A stretch of DNA of 43,474 nt from positions 1-43,474 of the IMG/VR virus record IMGVR_UViG_3300045016_000313. One strand, 5' to 3'. Both the position numbers and the translations under genes were made by a program. Within the stretch, counting starts at the first letter, position 1. The number at the start of each line of letters is the position of its first letter. Positions 6,452 to 14,871 of the stretch are shown here, piece by piece. This DNA is from a virus. A model generated the notes under the pieces. It did not search any database and had not been told where the DNA came from. It saw only the letters and a program-made list of their open reading frames with translations.

Positions 6452-9400
6452 TTAGGGTGAAACGAGGTAGGTGTTAAACCAGTTGAGCCAGTTCTCCAGG
6501 ATCTCCCAAGCCGCGGGGTCGTTAGAGGTGAAATAGTATTCGGCCAGGCGGTAGAAGGACCAGTATTGGGCCAGGGCGTGGCCCACCTCCGGGTAGGCGC
6601 TGCCGTTCGCCAGCCCCTGGACGATGTTCCAGGCGTTTTCGTATTCTGCGGCGGGCAGCGCCCGGCGCTCGTATTTGAAATAGTCCAGGTGGAAGACCGC
6701 GCTGGCGCCGAGGTTGAGATAAGCCGTGTTCAATAAGCCGCTCCCCACCGCCAGGTTGTTGTCGCCTAAGAGCACGCCGTCCTTGATGCGGTAGATCTTG
6801 GCGTCGGCGGGCACGATCATCCAGGTCACCAGGTGCCAGGAGCCGTCTAAAACACCTGCGATGTCCGAGTAGGAGTCCCCGGCCGAAGTGGTCACCTTGA
6901 GCTGCAAATCCAGGGACCCGGCAGTTTTAGTCTGGACCACCCAGCCGTCCGCGGCCATCTTGTCCGCCACCCAGCGGTAGTCCCCGGCCTGGCTGTTACC
7001 CTTGATGATCAAAGTGATGGAAAAAGGATTGAGCCCCGGCACGAACAGGGCGTTGCTGGCCAGGCTGGCGTGGGCCGCGCCGTCGAAGGCGATGGCGGTG
7101 TTCCCGGGCTGGCAGACGCCGGTGGCGTAGGTGGGGCTGCCGCTGCTCCAGGCCAGGGTGTGATTGTGCCCCGAGGCGTCGGTCAAGGCCCCGTTAAAAG
7201 GCCAGGCCCCGCTCACCAGGCCGTAGTCCCGGTACTTTTTCCACCAGGAAAAGCGGGTGAAATCCTCCTCGCCGCACAGGGGGATGTTCTCAATGTCGTT
7301 CCTGGTGTGCACCGGCAGGACCGGCCCCTTGACGCCGCCGTAGCGGTTATTGAACTCGTTCTGGGCGTCCCGGTGGAAATTAAGGAAGTTGGTGACCAGG
7401 TCCAGGCGGTTTAAGAGATACGGCCCCAGGGGGTGGGCGTAGTGCACCGGGGTGGGTCCCCGCCAGGTGTTCTGGCCGTAGGGGGTGAGCGACACGGCCA
7501 GCCGGGGGGCGTAAGGGTAGGCGTCCCCGGCCTCCAAGTCGGCGCCGGCGTCGTCCAGCCACCAGGCCGGGGCCTGTTCCAGATCCTGGTTGATTTCCGG
7601 GTATTTGAACTCCAGGAGCCGCAGGCGTTGAGCTCCTGAGAATCGCGTGGTGTCGTTGAACCTCACATCCGTGAGACGGAAGCTGGTGTCAGAGGGCGGC
7701 GAGCTGGGGATGCCGATCTCCACCATCTGGAGGGGGTGGGCCAGGGGCCAATGGCCCCAATCCAGGTTCAGGTCCGCGAAATTCACGGTCACCCGGTTCC
7801 ACTGCCCCACGGTCGCCTGAAAATCCTTATAAAAATAGGAACCATTGGCATCCTTCACCTTGAGGCGATAACCCAAATAGGTGTAGCCACTGGCCATTGG
7901 ATAGATCAGAAAATTAACATTGGTCTTGCCGGTGGAATTTACCTCGGAAGTATTAAGCCCTGTAAAAACCCCCCAGGCGGTGACCTGCGCGGTCAATTTC
8001 GTTTCTACCTGCAGGGTGGTGTAGTAGATGTCCCCCTCGATGGTCTCCTGGACTTCCCGGTCCTGCCGGATGATATCGCTGCTGTCCGGCGCGCCGGCCG
8101 AGTACCAGGACCCCCAGCCGGGCCGGCGCCGGTCCCGGTCGTCAATGAGGTTGTCGATGGTCTTGAACTGGGAGAAGTCGATCTCGAACTGGGTCAGCGC
8201 CCCGTAGCGATCCGGCAGGGCATGGACAAAGGTATGGGCCGGGCCCCAGGGGTCGGCGTCGCCGGGGGCCGAGTCGTTCAGGACCACCAGGAGCCGCCGG
8301 GGGAAGATCTCCGGGTCCCCGGTGGTGAAGGTCCAGAAATCCCCGTTTACAAAATCGTTGCCCGGGCCCGGCTCCCAGAAGACCTCCAGGCCGTTCCCCA
8401 GGGACACGGGCGCGTCCGGCCCGCCGGTCTTGCAATTGCTGGCGTTCCAACTCTGACCCCGGTTGTCGGACCACCTGAACCTGGCTGTGCCGATTTCCCC
8501 GGTATCCTGGGCTTGGATTACAAAATTGAGGGGGTTGCTGCCGTTATACGTCCCTTTGAGCACCATCGTGGCGCTGCCGCCGTTGGACGTCTTGCAGATG
8601 TTGTGCACCCGGTTGCCCGCGGCCAGGCCCCGGAGCTTGAAACGCACCCGGCTGATGTCCGCCAGGGGGCTGACGGCCAGGCTCCAGTTCATGCCGTAGC
8701 CCCACCAGGCCTGGAAGGTGGTGGCGCTGAAGTCCTTGAGGATCACCCTGAGCGCCCGGGGACCCTGGGCCGCCTCCGCCAGGCCGGTGTCCTGATCGTC
8801 GTCGTCCCCGGGGTAGAGTTCGATGGCGAACTTCTCGTAGCCCTGCACCCCCAGGGAGGAGTCCCGGTACATGAGAAAGGCGCCGTTGCTCCACTGCTGG
8901 CGCTCGAAGTTGTCCAGCAAGAGCGGCGAGGTGCGGGAGGTCTGGTAGGGGTAGAAATTGTCCCAGAGGAACTTGATCAGCCGGGAGTAATCCCGGCCCC
9001 GCTCCGGCCCGGCGAAGGCGAGGACGGCCATCAGGTCCAGCAGCCGGTCCACCGCGAAGTCATAGGTGTAATCGGCACGTCCGCGCACGGCCGGGCGCAC
9101 GCAGGGGGTGTTGTTCAGGGCCTGGCCCTTAACGCCCGTCTCCCCGGTGTAGTAGAGATAATAAACCTGCACCACCGTGCCCGGCGCCAGCGAAGTCCCC
9201 AGGGTGACTTGCGTCTGGGTGCCGGAGTTGAGGTGGCTGCCCCCGGTGAAGTAATTGGTGAGGTCGCCGGACTCGGGATCGGCCCAGAAGCCGTTCCAGG
9301 GGAACACGGTCTCGAACTTCCACACGCCCCGGAGATAGGCCACGCTCCCGCCGCCGGGCAAGGGCGTCTGGATATAGACCTTGCCGTCCGGGGCCACGGC

Positions 9401-9517
9401 CAGGCTGTATTGGGCGCCGCTCCAGTTCCCGGCGAGGATCTCCATGAGGGGCGCGCCCCCCATGTTGTCGAAGACCCAGTTGAACTGGCTGCCTCTGGCC
9501 CACCTGATTTCCGGCAT
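6452..9517 (-). CDS. Large distal tail protein with LamG/ConA-like domain
   Basis: 1021 residues from the ATG at 9517, chosen because further upstream the frame runs through the low-complexity repeat at 9521-9596. The N-terminal part is of mixed beta type. A middle module (ATFRWS-like TARFRWSDNRGQSWN ... GLEVFWEPGPGNDF) is also found in the next protein. Near the C-terminus is a LamG/concanavalin-type fold (DASGHNHTL...IAFDGAAHASL...FSITLIIKG...DGSWHLVTWMI), suggesting carbohydrate binding. It lies between the hub-like protein and the fibres and so is probably a tail-tip receptor-binding or central fibre protein. Confidence 0.7.
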   Translation of the reverse strand: MPEIRWARGSQFNWVFDNMGGAPLMEILAGNWSGAQYSLAVAPDGKVYIQTPLPGGGSVAYLRGVWKFETVFPWNGFWADPESGDLTNYFTGGSHLNSGTQTQVTLGTSLAPGTVVQVYYLYYTGETGVKGQALNNTPCVRPAVRGRADYTYDFAVDRLLDLMAVLAFAGPERGRDYSRLIKFLWDNFYPYQTSRTSPLLLDNFERQQWSNGAFLMYRDSSLGVQGYEKFAIELYPGDDDDQDTGLAEAAQGPRALRVILKDFSATTFQAWWGYGMNWSLAVSPLADISRVRFKLRGLAAGNRVHNICKTSNGGSATMVLKGTYNGSNPLNFVIQAQDTGEIGTARFRWSDNRGQSWNASNCKTGGPDAPVSLGNGLEVFWEPGPGNDFVNGDFWTFTTGDPEIFPRRLLVVLNDSAPGDADPWGPAHTFVHALPDRYGALTQFEIDFSQFKTIDNLIDDRDRRRPGWGSWYSAGAPDSSDIIRQDREVQETIEGDIYYTTLQVETKLTAQVTAWGVFTGLNTSEVNSTGKTNVNFLIYPMASGYTYLGYRLKVKDANGSYFYKDFQATVGQWNRVTVNFADLNLDWGHWPLAHPLQMVEIGIPSSPPSDTSFRLTDVRFNDTTRFSGAQRLRLLEFKYPEINQDLEQAPAWWLDDAGADLEAGDAYPYAPRLAVSLTPYGQNTWRGPTPVHYAHPLGPYLLNRLDLVTNFLNFHRDAQNEFNNRYGGVKGPVLPVHTRNDIENIPLCGEEDFTRFSWWKKYRDYGLVSGAWPFNGALTDASGHNHTLAWSSGSPTYATGVCQPGNTAIAFDGAAHASLASNALFVPGLNPFSITLIIKGNSQAGDYRWVADKMAADGWVVQTKTAGSLDLQLKVTTSAGDSYSDIAGVLDGSWHLVTWMIVPADAKIYRIKDGVLLGDNNLAVGSGLLNTAYLNLGASAVFHLDYFKYERRALPAAEYENAWNIVQGLANGSAYPEVGHALAQYWSFYRLAEYYFTSNDPAAWEILENWLNWFNTYLVSP

Positions 9518-9520
9518 CTC

Positions 9521-9596
9521 TAATACCCGTTTTTGGTTTTTCGTTTTTGGTTTTTCGTTAAAGCGAAAAACGAAAACCCCAAAACGATAAACGGTT
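9521..9596. repeat. Family D repeat (gttttcgg type), copy 1, inverted
   Basis: Runs of GTTTTTGGTTTTTCG followed by the opposite orientation CGAAAAACGAAAACC, forming an imperfect inverted repeat in the gap after the stop at 9598. Other copies lie at 11746-11774 and 33106-33139. The last encodes the PKTENPKPKT start of Gam. Confidence 0.75.
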
Positions 9597-9597
9597 T

Positions 9598-11289
9598 TTA
9601 ATCCCCCAAATACGCCCGGATCTTGATCTCCCCGCAATCCACCCAGAAATCATACAAACACCGGGAGCAGATCTCCCGGATGGCCCGGCCCGCCTCCAGG
9701 TCCCCGAAGCAGACGCCGACGTGGTAGAACAGCGTGTCGCTCTTGGCCAGGGCGAAGGCGTCGGCGTTGAGAAACTCGCTGAGGCCCACGGCCGCCAAAA
9801 TGTCTTCGATGATGTCCACCGGGTGGGTGGTGTCGTCCTTCACCACCCGGGCCTCGACGCTGCCGGCGTTGCCCTTCACGTTGATTTCGCCGCTGTTTTC
9901 GGAGAAGGTCACGCCCTGGCGGCTGTCGTCGTCCTGGACCCACACCGCGGTGATGGCCTGGAAAGGCGCGCCCGGAATCCGGTAATGCACCACCTTGGCC
10001 ACCGCGGTGATGAGCCACTGGTCCCCGGACGTAAGATCCGTGCCCGGCGCGCTCTCCCAATAGATTTCCAGGCCGTTTTCCAGGGTCACCTGGTTGCCCT
10101 GGCCCTCGGTGGTGATCCCGGTCTTTTCCCAGGTCTGGCCGTTGTCCTTGGACCAGCGGAAGGTGGCCGCGCCCACCTCGCCGGTGGAGTCCGCCTGCAC
10201 CAGGTAATTGACGTCAGAGAGGCCGGAGTATTTGGTGCCATCCACCACGTGCAGGCTGGCCGCGCCGCTGCCGGTCTTCACCACCGTGCAGGCCGCGTCC
10301 GTGGTGCCGGTCGACTCCGCCTTGGCCCGGTAGTAGCCCCGCATGAAAGGCCTTTTGGTGCCGTCCGCGTCCGGCACCCCGATCTTTTTGTCCAGGGTGG
10401 TGCGGATGAAGTCTTCGGTCTCCAGGTGGGCCAGGTGCGCGCCCTCCCAGGCGTGGCCCATCTCCGACAGCGTCTGCAACTGGCCGATGTAGACGAGCTG
10501 CCACTCCACCTGGCCGCTGGGCAGCTCGTAGCCGTGGTAGAGCTTGAGCTGCTTCTTGTACCAGGGAATGGCCCGGAGATAGAAATTGGGGCCTCCCGGA
10601 ATCCACTGGCGGGAGCGGTTGTCCACCACTAAGCGGTTGCTGCCGGTGCGCAGGTTCTGGAAGTCCAGGGACATTTCCAGGCTGACGTCGCCGGGGTTGT
10701 GAATCTCGCTCTCCGGCAGCAGCACCTTGCCGGTGAGGAGGAAATCCTGCAAATTCCCCGGAAACTCGCCGTCGCTGGCGTAGCTGTCGTAGCCGGGATC
10801 AGGGGAGACGTCCACCGCGTAAGCGGAGTAGGCGTCCGCGTCCCCGGCCTCATCCACGGCCCAGGCCCGGATGGCGGAGATCAACTCCACCTTGACCTGG
10901 TAATACTGGCCCAGGTCGTATTCGCCTCCGGAGGCGACGGCCGTCCAGGCCGCCCCGGCCACGCCCTCGTAGGTGGCCGCGGTCCGGATAGACACCACCA
11001 CCGTCATATACCCGGCCTGGTCCACCCAGGAAGGCACCACCAGGTTGGGGGTGTAGGCCTGCATCACCGGCGAGACCCAGGAACCGGTCAAGAAATACCC
11101 GGCCTGCATGGCCAGCCGTGGCGCAGGCGTCCCCGCCTGCGCTCCGATATATTCCGTGTTGACGAAGGTGCCGCCCGTCCCGGCCATCCCCAAGTCCAGG
11201 TCGAAGGGATAGATCACCGCCCGCACCCGGGGCTTGGCCCCCCGGGGCCGGGCTTCTTCCTGGAGGTAGTTGGCAGTGGCTTCTCTCAT
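9598..11289 (-). CDS. Tail hub/tip-like structural protein
   Basis: 563 residues from ATG 11289. An upstream TTG would add only repeat-derived residues. It follows the tape measure and a 120-aa tail protein, the place of the Tal/hub gene in siphoviruses. It contains the WAVDEAGDADAYSAYAVD motif shared with 2487-3728. The domain ATFRWSKDNGQTWEKT ... GLEIYWESAPGTDLTSGDQW is shared with the 1021-aa protein. An inserted palindromic repeat codes for QAGTPAP (11117-11145). No catalytic motif is seen. The hub role is inferred from position. Confidence 0.65.
   Translation of the reverse strand: MREATANYLQEEARPRGAKPRVRAVIYPFDLDLGMAGTGGTFVNTEYIGAQAGTPAPRLAMQAGYFLTGSWVSPVMQAYTPNLVVPSWVDQAGYMTVVVSIRTAATYEGVAGAAWTAVASGGEYDLGQYYQVKVELISAIRAWAVDEAGDADAYSAYAVDVSPDPGYDSYASDGEFPGNLQDFLLTGKVLLPESEIHNPGDVSLEMSLDFQNLRTGSNRLVVDNRSRQWIPGGPNFYLRAIPWYKKQLKLYHGYELPSGQVEWQLVYIGQLQTLSEMGHAWEGAHLAHLETEDFIRTTLDKKIGVPDADGTKRPFMRGYYRAKAESTGTTDAACTVVKTGSGAASLHVVDGTKYSGLSDVNYLVQADSTGEVGAATFRWSKDNGQTWEKTGITTEGQGNQVTLENGLEIYWESAPGTDLTSGDQWLITAVAKVVHYRIPGAPFQAITAVWVQDDDSRQGVTFSENSGEINVKGNAGSVEARVVKDDTTHPVDIIEDILAAVGLSEFLNADAFALAKSDTLFYHVGVCFGDLEAGRAIREICSRCLYDFWVDCGEIKIRAYLGD
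11117..11145. repeat. Family A palindromic repeat in frame in the hub gene
   Basis: GCGCAGGCG/CGCCTGCGC palindrome with a 4-base centre. On the - strand in frame it gives AQAGTPAP. It is one of 17 copies of the family in the window. Confidence 0.85.
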
Positions 11290-11295
11290 AAAAAA

Positions 11296-11378
11296 AAGTT
11301 CAAAGTTCAAGGTTCAAAGTTCAAGGTCTGGGTTAGCGAGTTACAACTTTGAACTTTGAACCTTGAACCTTGAACTCA
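11296..11378. repeat. Inverted minisatellite (family E, gttcaaag type)
   Basis: AAAGTTCAAGGTTCAAAG units on the left arm and CTTTGAACCTTGAAC units on the right form an approximately 80-base inverted repeat. It fills the whole gap between the stop at 11376 and the next start at 11289. Confidence 0.8.
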
Positions 11379-11738
11379 CACTTCTTCCAGTTCTATCGTC
11401 CCCGACCACCAGCCGCCGGGCACGGCCACGAAATTGAAATTGTTGGTCCACTCGAAGACCCCCACCTTCGCCCCGGAAAGGTCGTAAAAATCCAGGTCCA
11501 CCTGGGCGTCCTTGATCTCTTTGAATTTTTCCTTTTGGGCCAGGGAGATGTAATTGAAGCGCAGGGAGAAGCGCTGCTTGTAGTCCCGGCGATAGCTCCG
11601 AAGCGTGCCGTCGATGGCCCGGCCCCGGTCGCCGAAGTCCTGGTGCTGGTGCTCAAAGCCCCAGGAATAATTCACCGGGAAGGTGTAGCTCTGCTCCGCG
11701 CCCCCCCGGGGCGTCCAGACGAATCTTCCATTAGGCAT
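11376..11738 (-). CDS. Small distal-tail protein
   Basis: 120 residues, Trp/Phe/Tyr-rich and beta-type (RFVWTPRGGAEQSYTFPVNYSWGFEHQHQDFGD near the N-terminus; ends in an acidic ELEEV). It follows the tape measure gene, the slot of distal-tail (Dit-like) adaptors, but it is shorter than usual Dit. The family is not recognised. No clear Shine-Dalgarno is seen; the upstream gap is packed with repeats (11746-11843). Confidence 0.55.
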   Translation of the reverse strand: MPNGRFVWTPRGGAEQSYTFPVNYSWGFEHQHQDFGDRGRAIDGTLRSYRRDYKQRFSLRFNYISLAQKEKFKEIKDAQVDLDFYDLSGAKVGVFEWTNNFNFVAVPGGWWSGTIELEEV

Positions 11739-11745
11739 TTAAAAG

Positions 11746-11843
11746 ACCGTTTTCGGTTTTCGGTTTTCGGTTTGGTAGCGCAGGCGTCCCGCCTGCGCTC
11801 CTCTTAACTCTTGCGTCTTTGCGCCTTGGCGTCTTTGCGTGAG
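11746..11843. repeat. Composite intercistronic repeat block (families D, A and C)
   Basis: Three unrelated families are stacked in one gap. D (gttttcggttttcgg) lies at 11746-11774, the A palindrome (GCAGGCG...CGCCTGC) at 11774-11802, and C (tctttgcgccttggcg) at 11811-11843, ending 2 bases from the tape-measure stop. Confidence 0.8.
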
Positions 11844-11844
11844 A

Positions 11845-14800
11845 TCAGGAAATCCACTGGCCCTGATATTTCTTCATGATGGGGGCGATCTTGTTCTCCA
11901 CCATCCGCTCCCAATCCAGAGTGCTCACGGACTCGGCGTCCAGGGCATGAATGTGAAAATGCATGTGCATCTCTGGTGTTTCTTTCTGGCCCCTGACCCC
12001 TGGCCCCTGATCCCTGCCCAAATCCACCTGGTCGAAGTCCCCCCGGTTCAGGGCCTCGAAGTTGCGCCGGCCGAGCTTGCGCATGGCGGGCCGCTGCAGG
12101 AAGCCCTCTCCCAACTGGCCGATGACCAGGCGCTCGTCTTCGCCCAACACCCCACCGCCGTGAAAGATGCCCAAGTCCAGAAAACTCAGGATACCGCTGA
12201 TCCCCCCGCCGGTCTCCACCGGGCCGCGCAGGTCCCGGATCACGGCCGCGGCCAGGGTTTGCCAGTTGGCCATGAAATTGCGGCCCATCGCCTCCATCGA
12301 TTCCTGGAAGGACATGCCGCCCTTGCTGACGTTCTCGAAGAAGACCCGGGAGGCGTCCTCTATGAGGTCCCCGGACACGAGCACCTGGTCCTGCCAGGCG
12401 CTCCCGGCCCGCTCCACGATGCCCTCCAGCCCCTCCAGGCCATTGATATGCGCGGTCTGCGCATAGAGGGCCGCGGCCACCAGGCTCTCCACTTCCTGGG
12501 CCTCGCCGGTCCCCTGAAAGAGGAAGCGGTAGGAACCGGCCTGGACCTGGGCTGCTGTGATCTCCCGGGACATCTCGGGGCTGGCCAGGTACGCGCCCCC
12601 GGACTGGCCGCTGACCATCCCCTGCACCACCAGTTGCGCCACCTGCATGGTCTGCACGGACATGGTCTCCGTGGATGACCCCCCGAAGCCCCCGGCGCCC
12701 TTCTCGTTTCCACTCATCATCGCCGCCAGCAGCCCGATGCCCCCCACCCCCAGGAGTCCCAGCCAGCCGCCGTCCCCGGAGCCGCCGCCGCCGAAACCGC
12801 CGCCGTAATTCTGGGGCCAGGCGCCGGTGGCCGGACCCTGGGCCGCGGCGTTGATGATGCTGGCCTGGCCGCCCCCGCCCAAACCCAGGAGGTTGCTGAG
12901 CCAGCCGCCCCCGCCGCCGAAGATGTAGCTGCCCGCGCCCTGGAACAAAGACCCCACCCCTCCGGCGATCAACCCCACCAGGGGCTGGACGATCAGGGAT
13001 TCCAGGAGGGCATTGCTCAGGCGCTTCAAAAAATTGGTCATCACGTCCGTGAATTTCCCGGTGCGCCAGATGATGATGTCGAAAAACCCCATGAGCAGGC
13101 CCTCGGAGGCCTGGGTGAAGCCCGCGAAGGCCTTCACCCCTTGCTGGTAGAGGTTGGTGGCTTCGGCGTGATACCGGGCCGCGGCATCGGCCATGCCCGC
13201 GTAAAAGCCCCCCACCTGCTGGGCCATGCCCCGGGCGCGCTCGATGGCGCCCTGGTAATATTGCTCATCCAAGCCCCGGCGGGACCCGTCAATCTCTTCG
13301 TAGGCCCGCTTATGCTCCCGCACCAGGTCCCGGAGGGACTGCTGGGGATTGAAGACCGTGCGGCCCCGGCCGTAGTCGGCCGCATTGGTGAGGCCGCCCC
13401 AGAAACCCCAATCCTCCCCGCCGCCGCTGCGCCAGCCGCCGGACATCATATCCAGGGGCACATCGCCCCAGGGGAATTCCTCATAAGAATTTCCCCTCTT
13501 GGGCGGCGCCTGCAGATCCAAACCCTCTTCCTTAAGCTTTTTTTGCGTGTCCTTGAGCCGGTCCAGCTTCTCCCGGAGATGGTCCGCGCCGCTGGTCATG
13601 TACTCCCAGAAGGAGAGGTTGCCTTCCTGCCAGGCTTTGAGGCCCTCCAGGGAGGTTTTCACCTGGCCGAGCACACTGAGAATCAAGAGAATGGCGGCTT
13701 TGCCCTTGGTCCCCAGCAGGAAGAAGCCGACAATGCCGGCTTCCTGAATTTCGGGCGGCAGGGTCCGCCGGCCGTCGTCCATCTGCTTCAGGAGATCCCA
13801 CAGGCCCCCGGCGATGGGCTTGATGTCCGCTAAAAATTGCTTGGTATTCTTCCAGGCGTCGCCCACCCGCTCCGCCAGCTCCTGCTGATGCTCCAGGGCC
13901 TGGTTGCCGGTGAGGTAATACTCCTTGATCTTGTCCAGTTCCTGAATGGTGTCCTTGTAGATGGGTTTGAAGGCCACCTGGGCCAGCTTGTCCGCCACCG
14001 TGCCCAGGGTCTCCTTGGTGGATTCCCAGGTCTGCTGGATGTCCTTGCTGGCCACCGCGGCCGCGGGGAAAAGACCCATCACCTTTTCCAGGAAGCCGCC
14101 GAAGCCCCCCTTTTTCCACTCCTCCAGGATCGCCTGGAATTGTTTCTGAACTTCCTTGCCTTCGGTGGCGGTGATCTGGCCTATCTGCTTCAGCCGGTCG
14201 ATAACCAGTTTGGCCATCGTGTCGGTGATGCGGGCATGGCCCTCCCAGAGGGCGTTCAATTCTTGGAGGACCTGGCCTTCCTGCTTGATCCAGGGCACCA
14301 ATTGCTTGACCTTGTCGATGAACAGGCCGATGTTGTCGATGGTGCCTTTGCTGACGGTATGATTCCGGGCGATGGCCCACTCCATCACCATCATCATTTC
14401 CCGGGCGTTGGCGAAATACTTGGAGGAGGCCACCATCGCATAGTCGACCAGCTCCCCGTATTTTCCCTTGAGGCTGTCGTAGTGGGCCTCCAGGTCCTTG
14501 CCCGTCTTGCCGGAGAGGTCCGCCTCGGCTGCGGCCATGCGGATGATGGCCTTCTCGTAGGCGTCCACCGACTCCATCGCCTTGTTGAAAAGGCTGTACG
14601 ATCCCCGCACCACCGCGTACAGCGCCACCATCTTCGCCTGGGCCATTGCCACCGACTGCCCCAGGCGGTCGTAATCCGCCCCGGCCTGGGCCGCGTCCTT
14701 GCCGCTCCGGGCCACCCCCTGGCCGCCCGCGGCCGCGGCCTTCCCGGCCCGGTCCAGGGCCTCGCCGCTGGACGCGGCCGCGCCCTTCAGACGCTCCAGG

Positions 14801-14871
14801 TCGCCGGTGATGCCGGTGATTTTGACCGCGCCCTGTTCATCGACGATGATGGTGAGTTTGACTTCAGGCAT
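11845..14871 (-). CDS. Tape measure protein
   Basis: 1008 residues. The N-terminus (VKLTIIVDEQGAVKITGITG...) resembles the starts of phage tape measures. It is followed by Ala/Gln/Lys-rich helical segments, hydrophobic stretches around residues 390-410 and Gly-rich membrane-like patches (GLIAGGVGSLF, GGGGGWLSNLLGLGGG) near 620-680. It sets tail length, about 150 nm if 0.15 nm per residue applies. It lies after the G/GT chaperone genes as in other siphoviruses and overlaps the GT stop by 8 bases. A GC-rich repeat (11987-12017) codes QGPGVRGQ near the C-terminus. Confidence 0.85.
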   Translation of the reverse strand: MPEVKLTIIVDEQGAVKITGITGDLERLKGAAASSGEALDRAGKAAAAGGQGVARSGKDAAQAGADYDRLGQSVAMAQAKMVALYAVVRGSYSLFNKAMESVDAYEKAIIRMAAAEADLSGKTGKDLEAHYDSLKGKYGELVDYAMVASSKYFANAREMMMVMEWAIARNHTVSKGTIDNIGLFIDKVKQLVPWIKQEGQVLQELNALWEGHARITDTMAKLVIDRLKQIGQITATEGKEVQKQFQAILEEWKKGGFGGFLEKVMGLFPAAAVASKDIQQTWESTKETLGTVADKLAQVAFKPIYKDTIQELDKIKEYYLTGNQALEHQQELAERVGDAWKNTKQFLADIKPIAGGLWDLLKQMDDGRRTLPPEIQEAGIVGFFLLGTKGKAAILLILSVLGQVKTSLEGLKAWQEGNLSFWEYMTSGADHLREKLDRLKDTQKKLKEEGLDLQAPPKRGNSYEEFPWGDVPLDMMSGGWRSGGGEDWGFWGGLTNAADYGRGRTVFNPQQSLRDLVREHKRAYEEIDGSRRGLDEQYYQGAIERARGMAQQVGGFYAGMADAAARYHAEATNLYQQGVKAFAGFTQASEGLLMGFFDIIIWRTGKFTDVMTNFLKRLSNALLESLIVQPLVGLIAGGVGSLFQGAGSYIFGGGGGWLSNLLGLGGGGQASIINAAAQGPATGAWPQNYGGGFGGGGSGDGGWLGLLGVGGIGLLAAMMSGNEKGAGGFGGSSTETMSVQTMQVAQLVVQGMVSGQSGGAYLASPEMSREITAAQVQAGSYRFLFQGTGEAQEVESLVAAALYAQTAHINGLEGLEGIVERAGSAWQDQVLVSGDLIEDASRVFFENVSKGGMSFQESMEAMGRNFMANWQTLAAAVIRDLRGPVETGGGISGILSFLDLGIFHGGGVLGEDERLVIGQLGEGFLQRPAMRKLGRRNFEALNRGDFDQVDLGRDQGPGVRGQKETPEMHMHFHIHALDAESVSTLDWERMVENKIAPIMKKYQGQWIS
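11987..12017. repeat. Family B repeat (ggcccctgacccctg type) inside the tape measure gene
   Basis: Tandem variants of CCCCTGRYCCCTGG. In frame on the - strand it encodes GRDQGPGVRGQ. Further copies lie at 23816-23850, 25355-25381, 32170-32197, 32536-32566, 37213-37245 and 38009-38043. Confidence 0.8.

Noticed and set aside
1191-9523. Long + strand frames opposite the tail genes (e.g. 1191-2378, 7736-9523).
   Set aside because: They are complementary shadows of well-supported - strand genes in GC-rich DNA, with low-complexity Gly/Pro/Val/Arg composition and no ribosome-binding sites.
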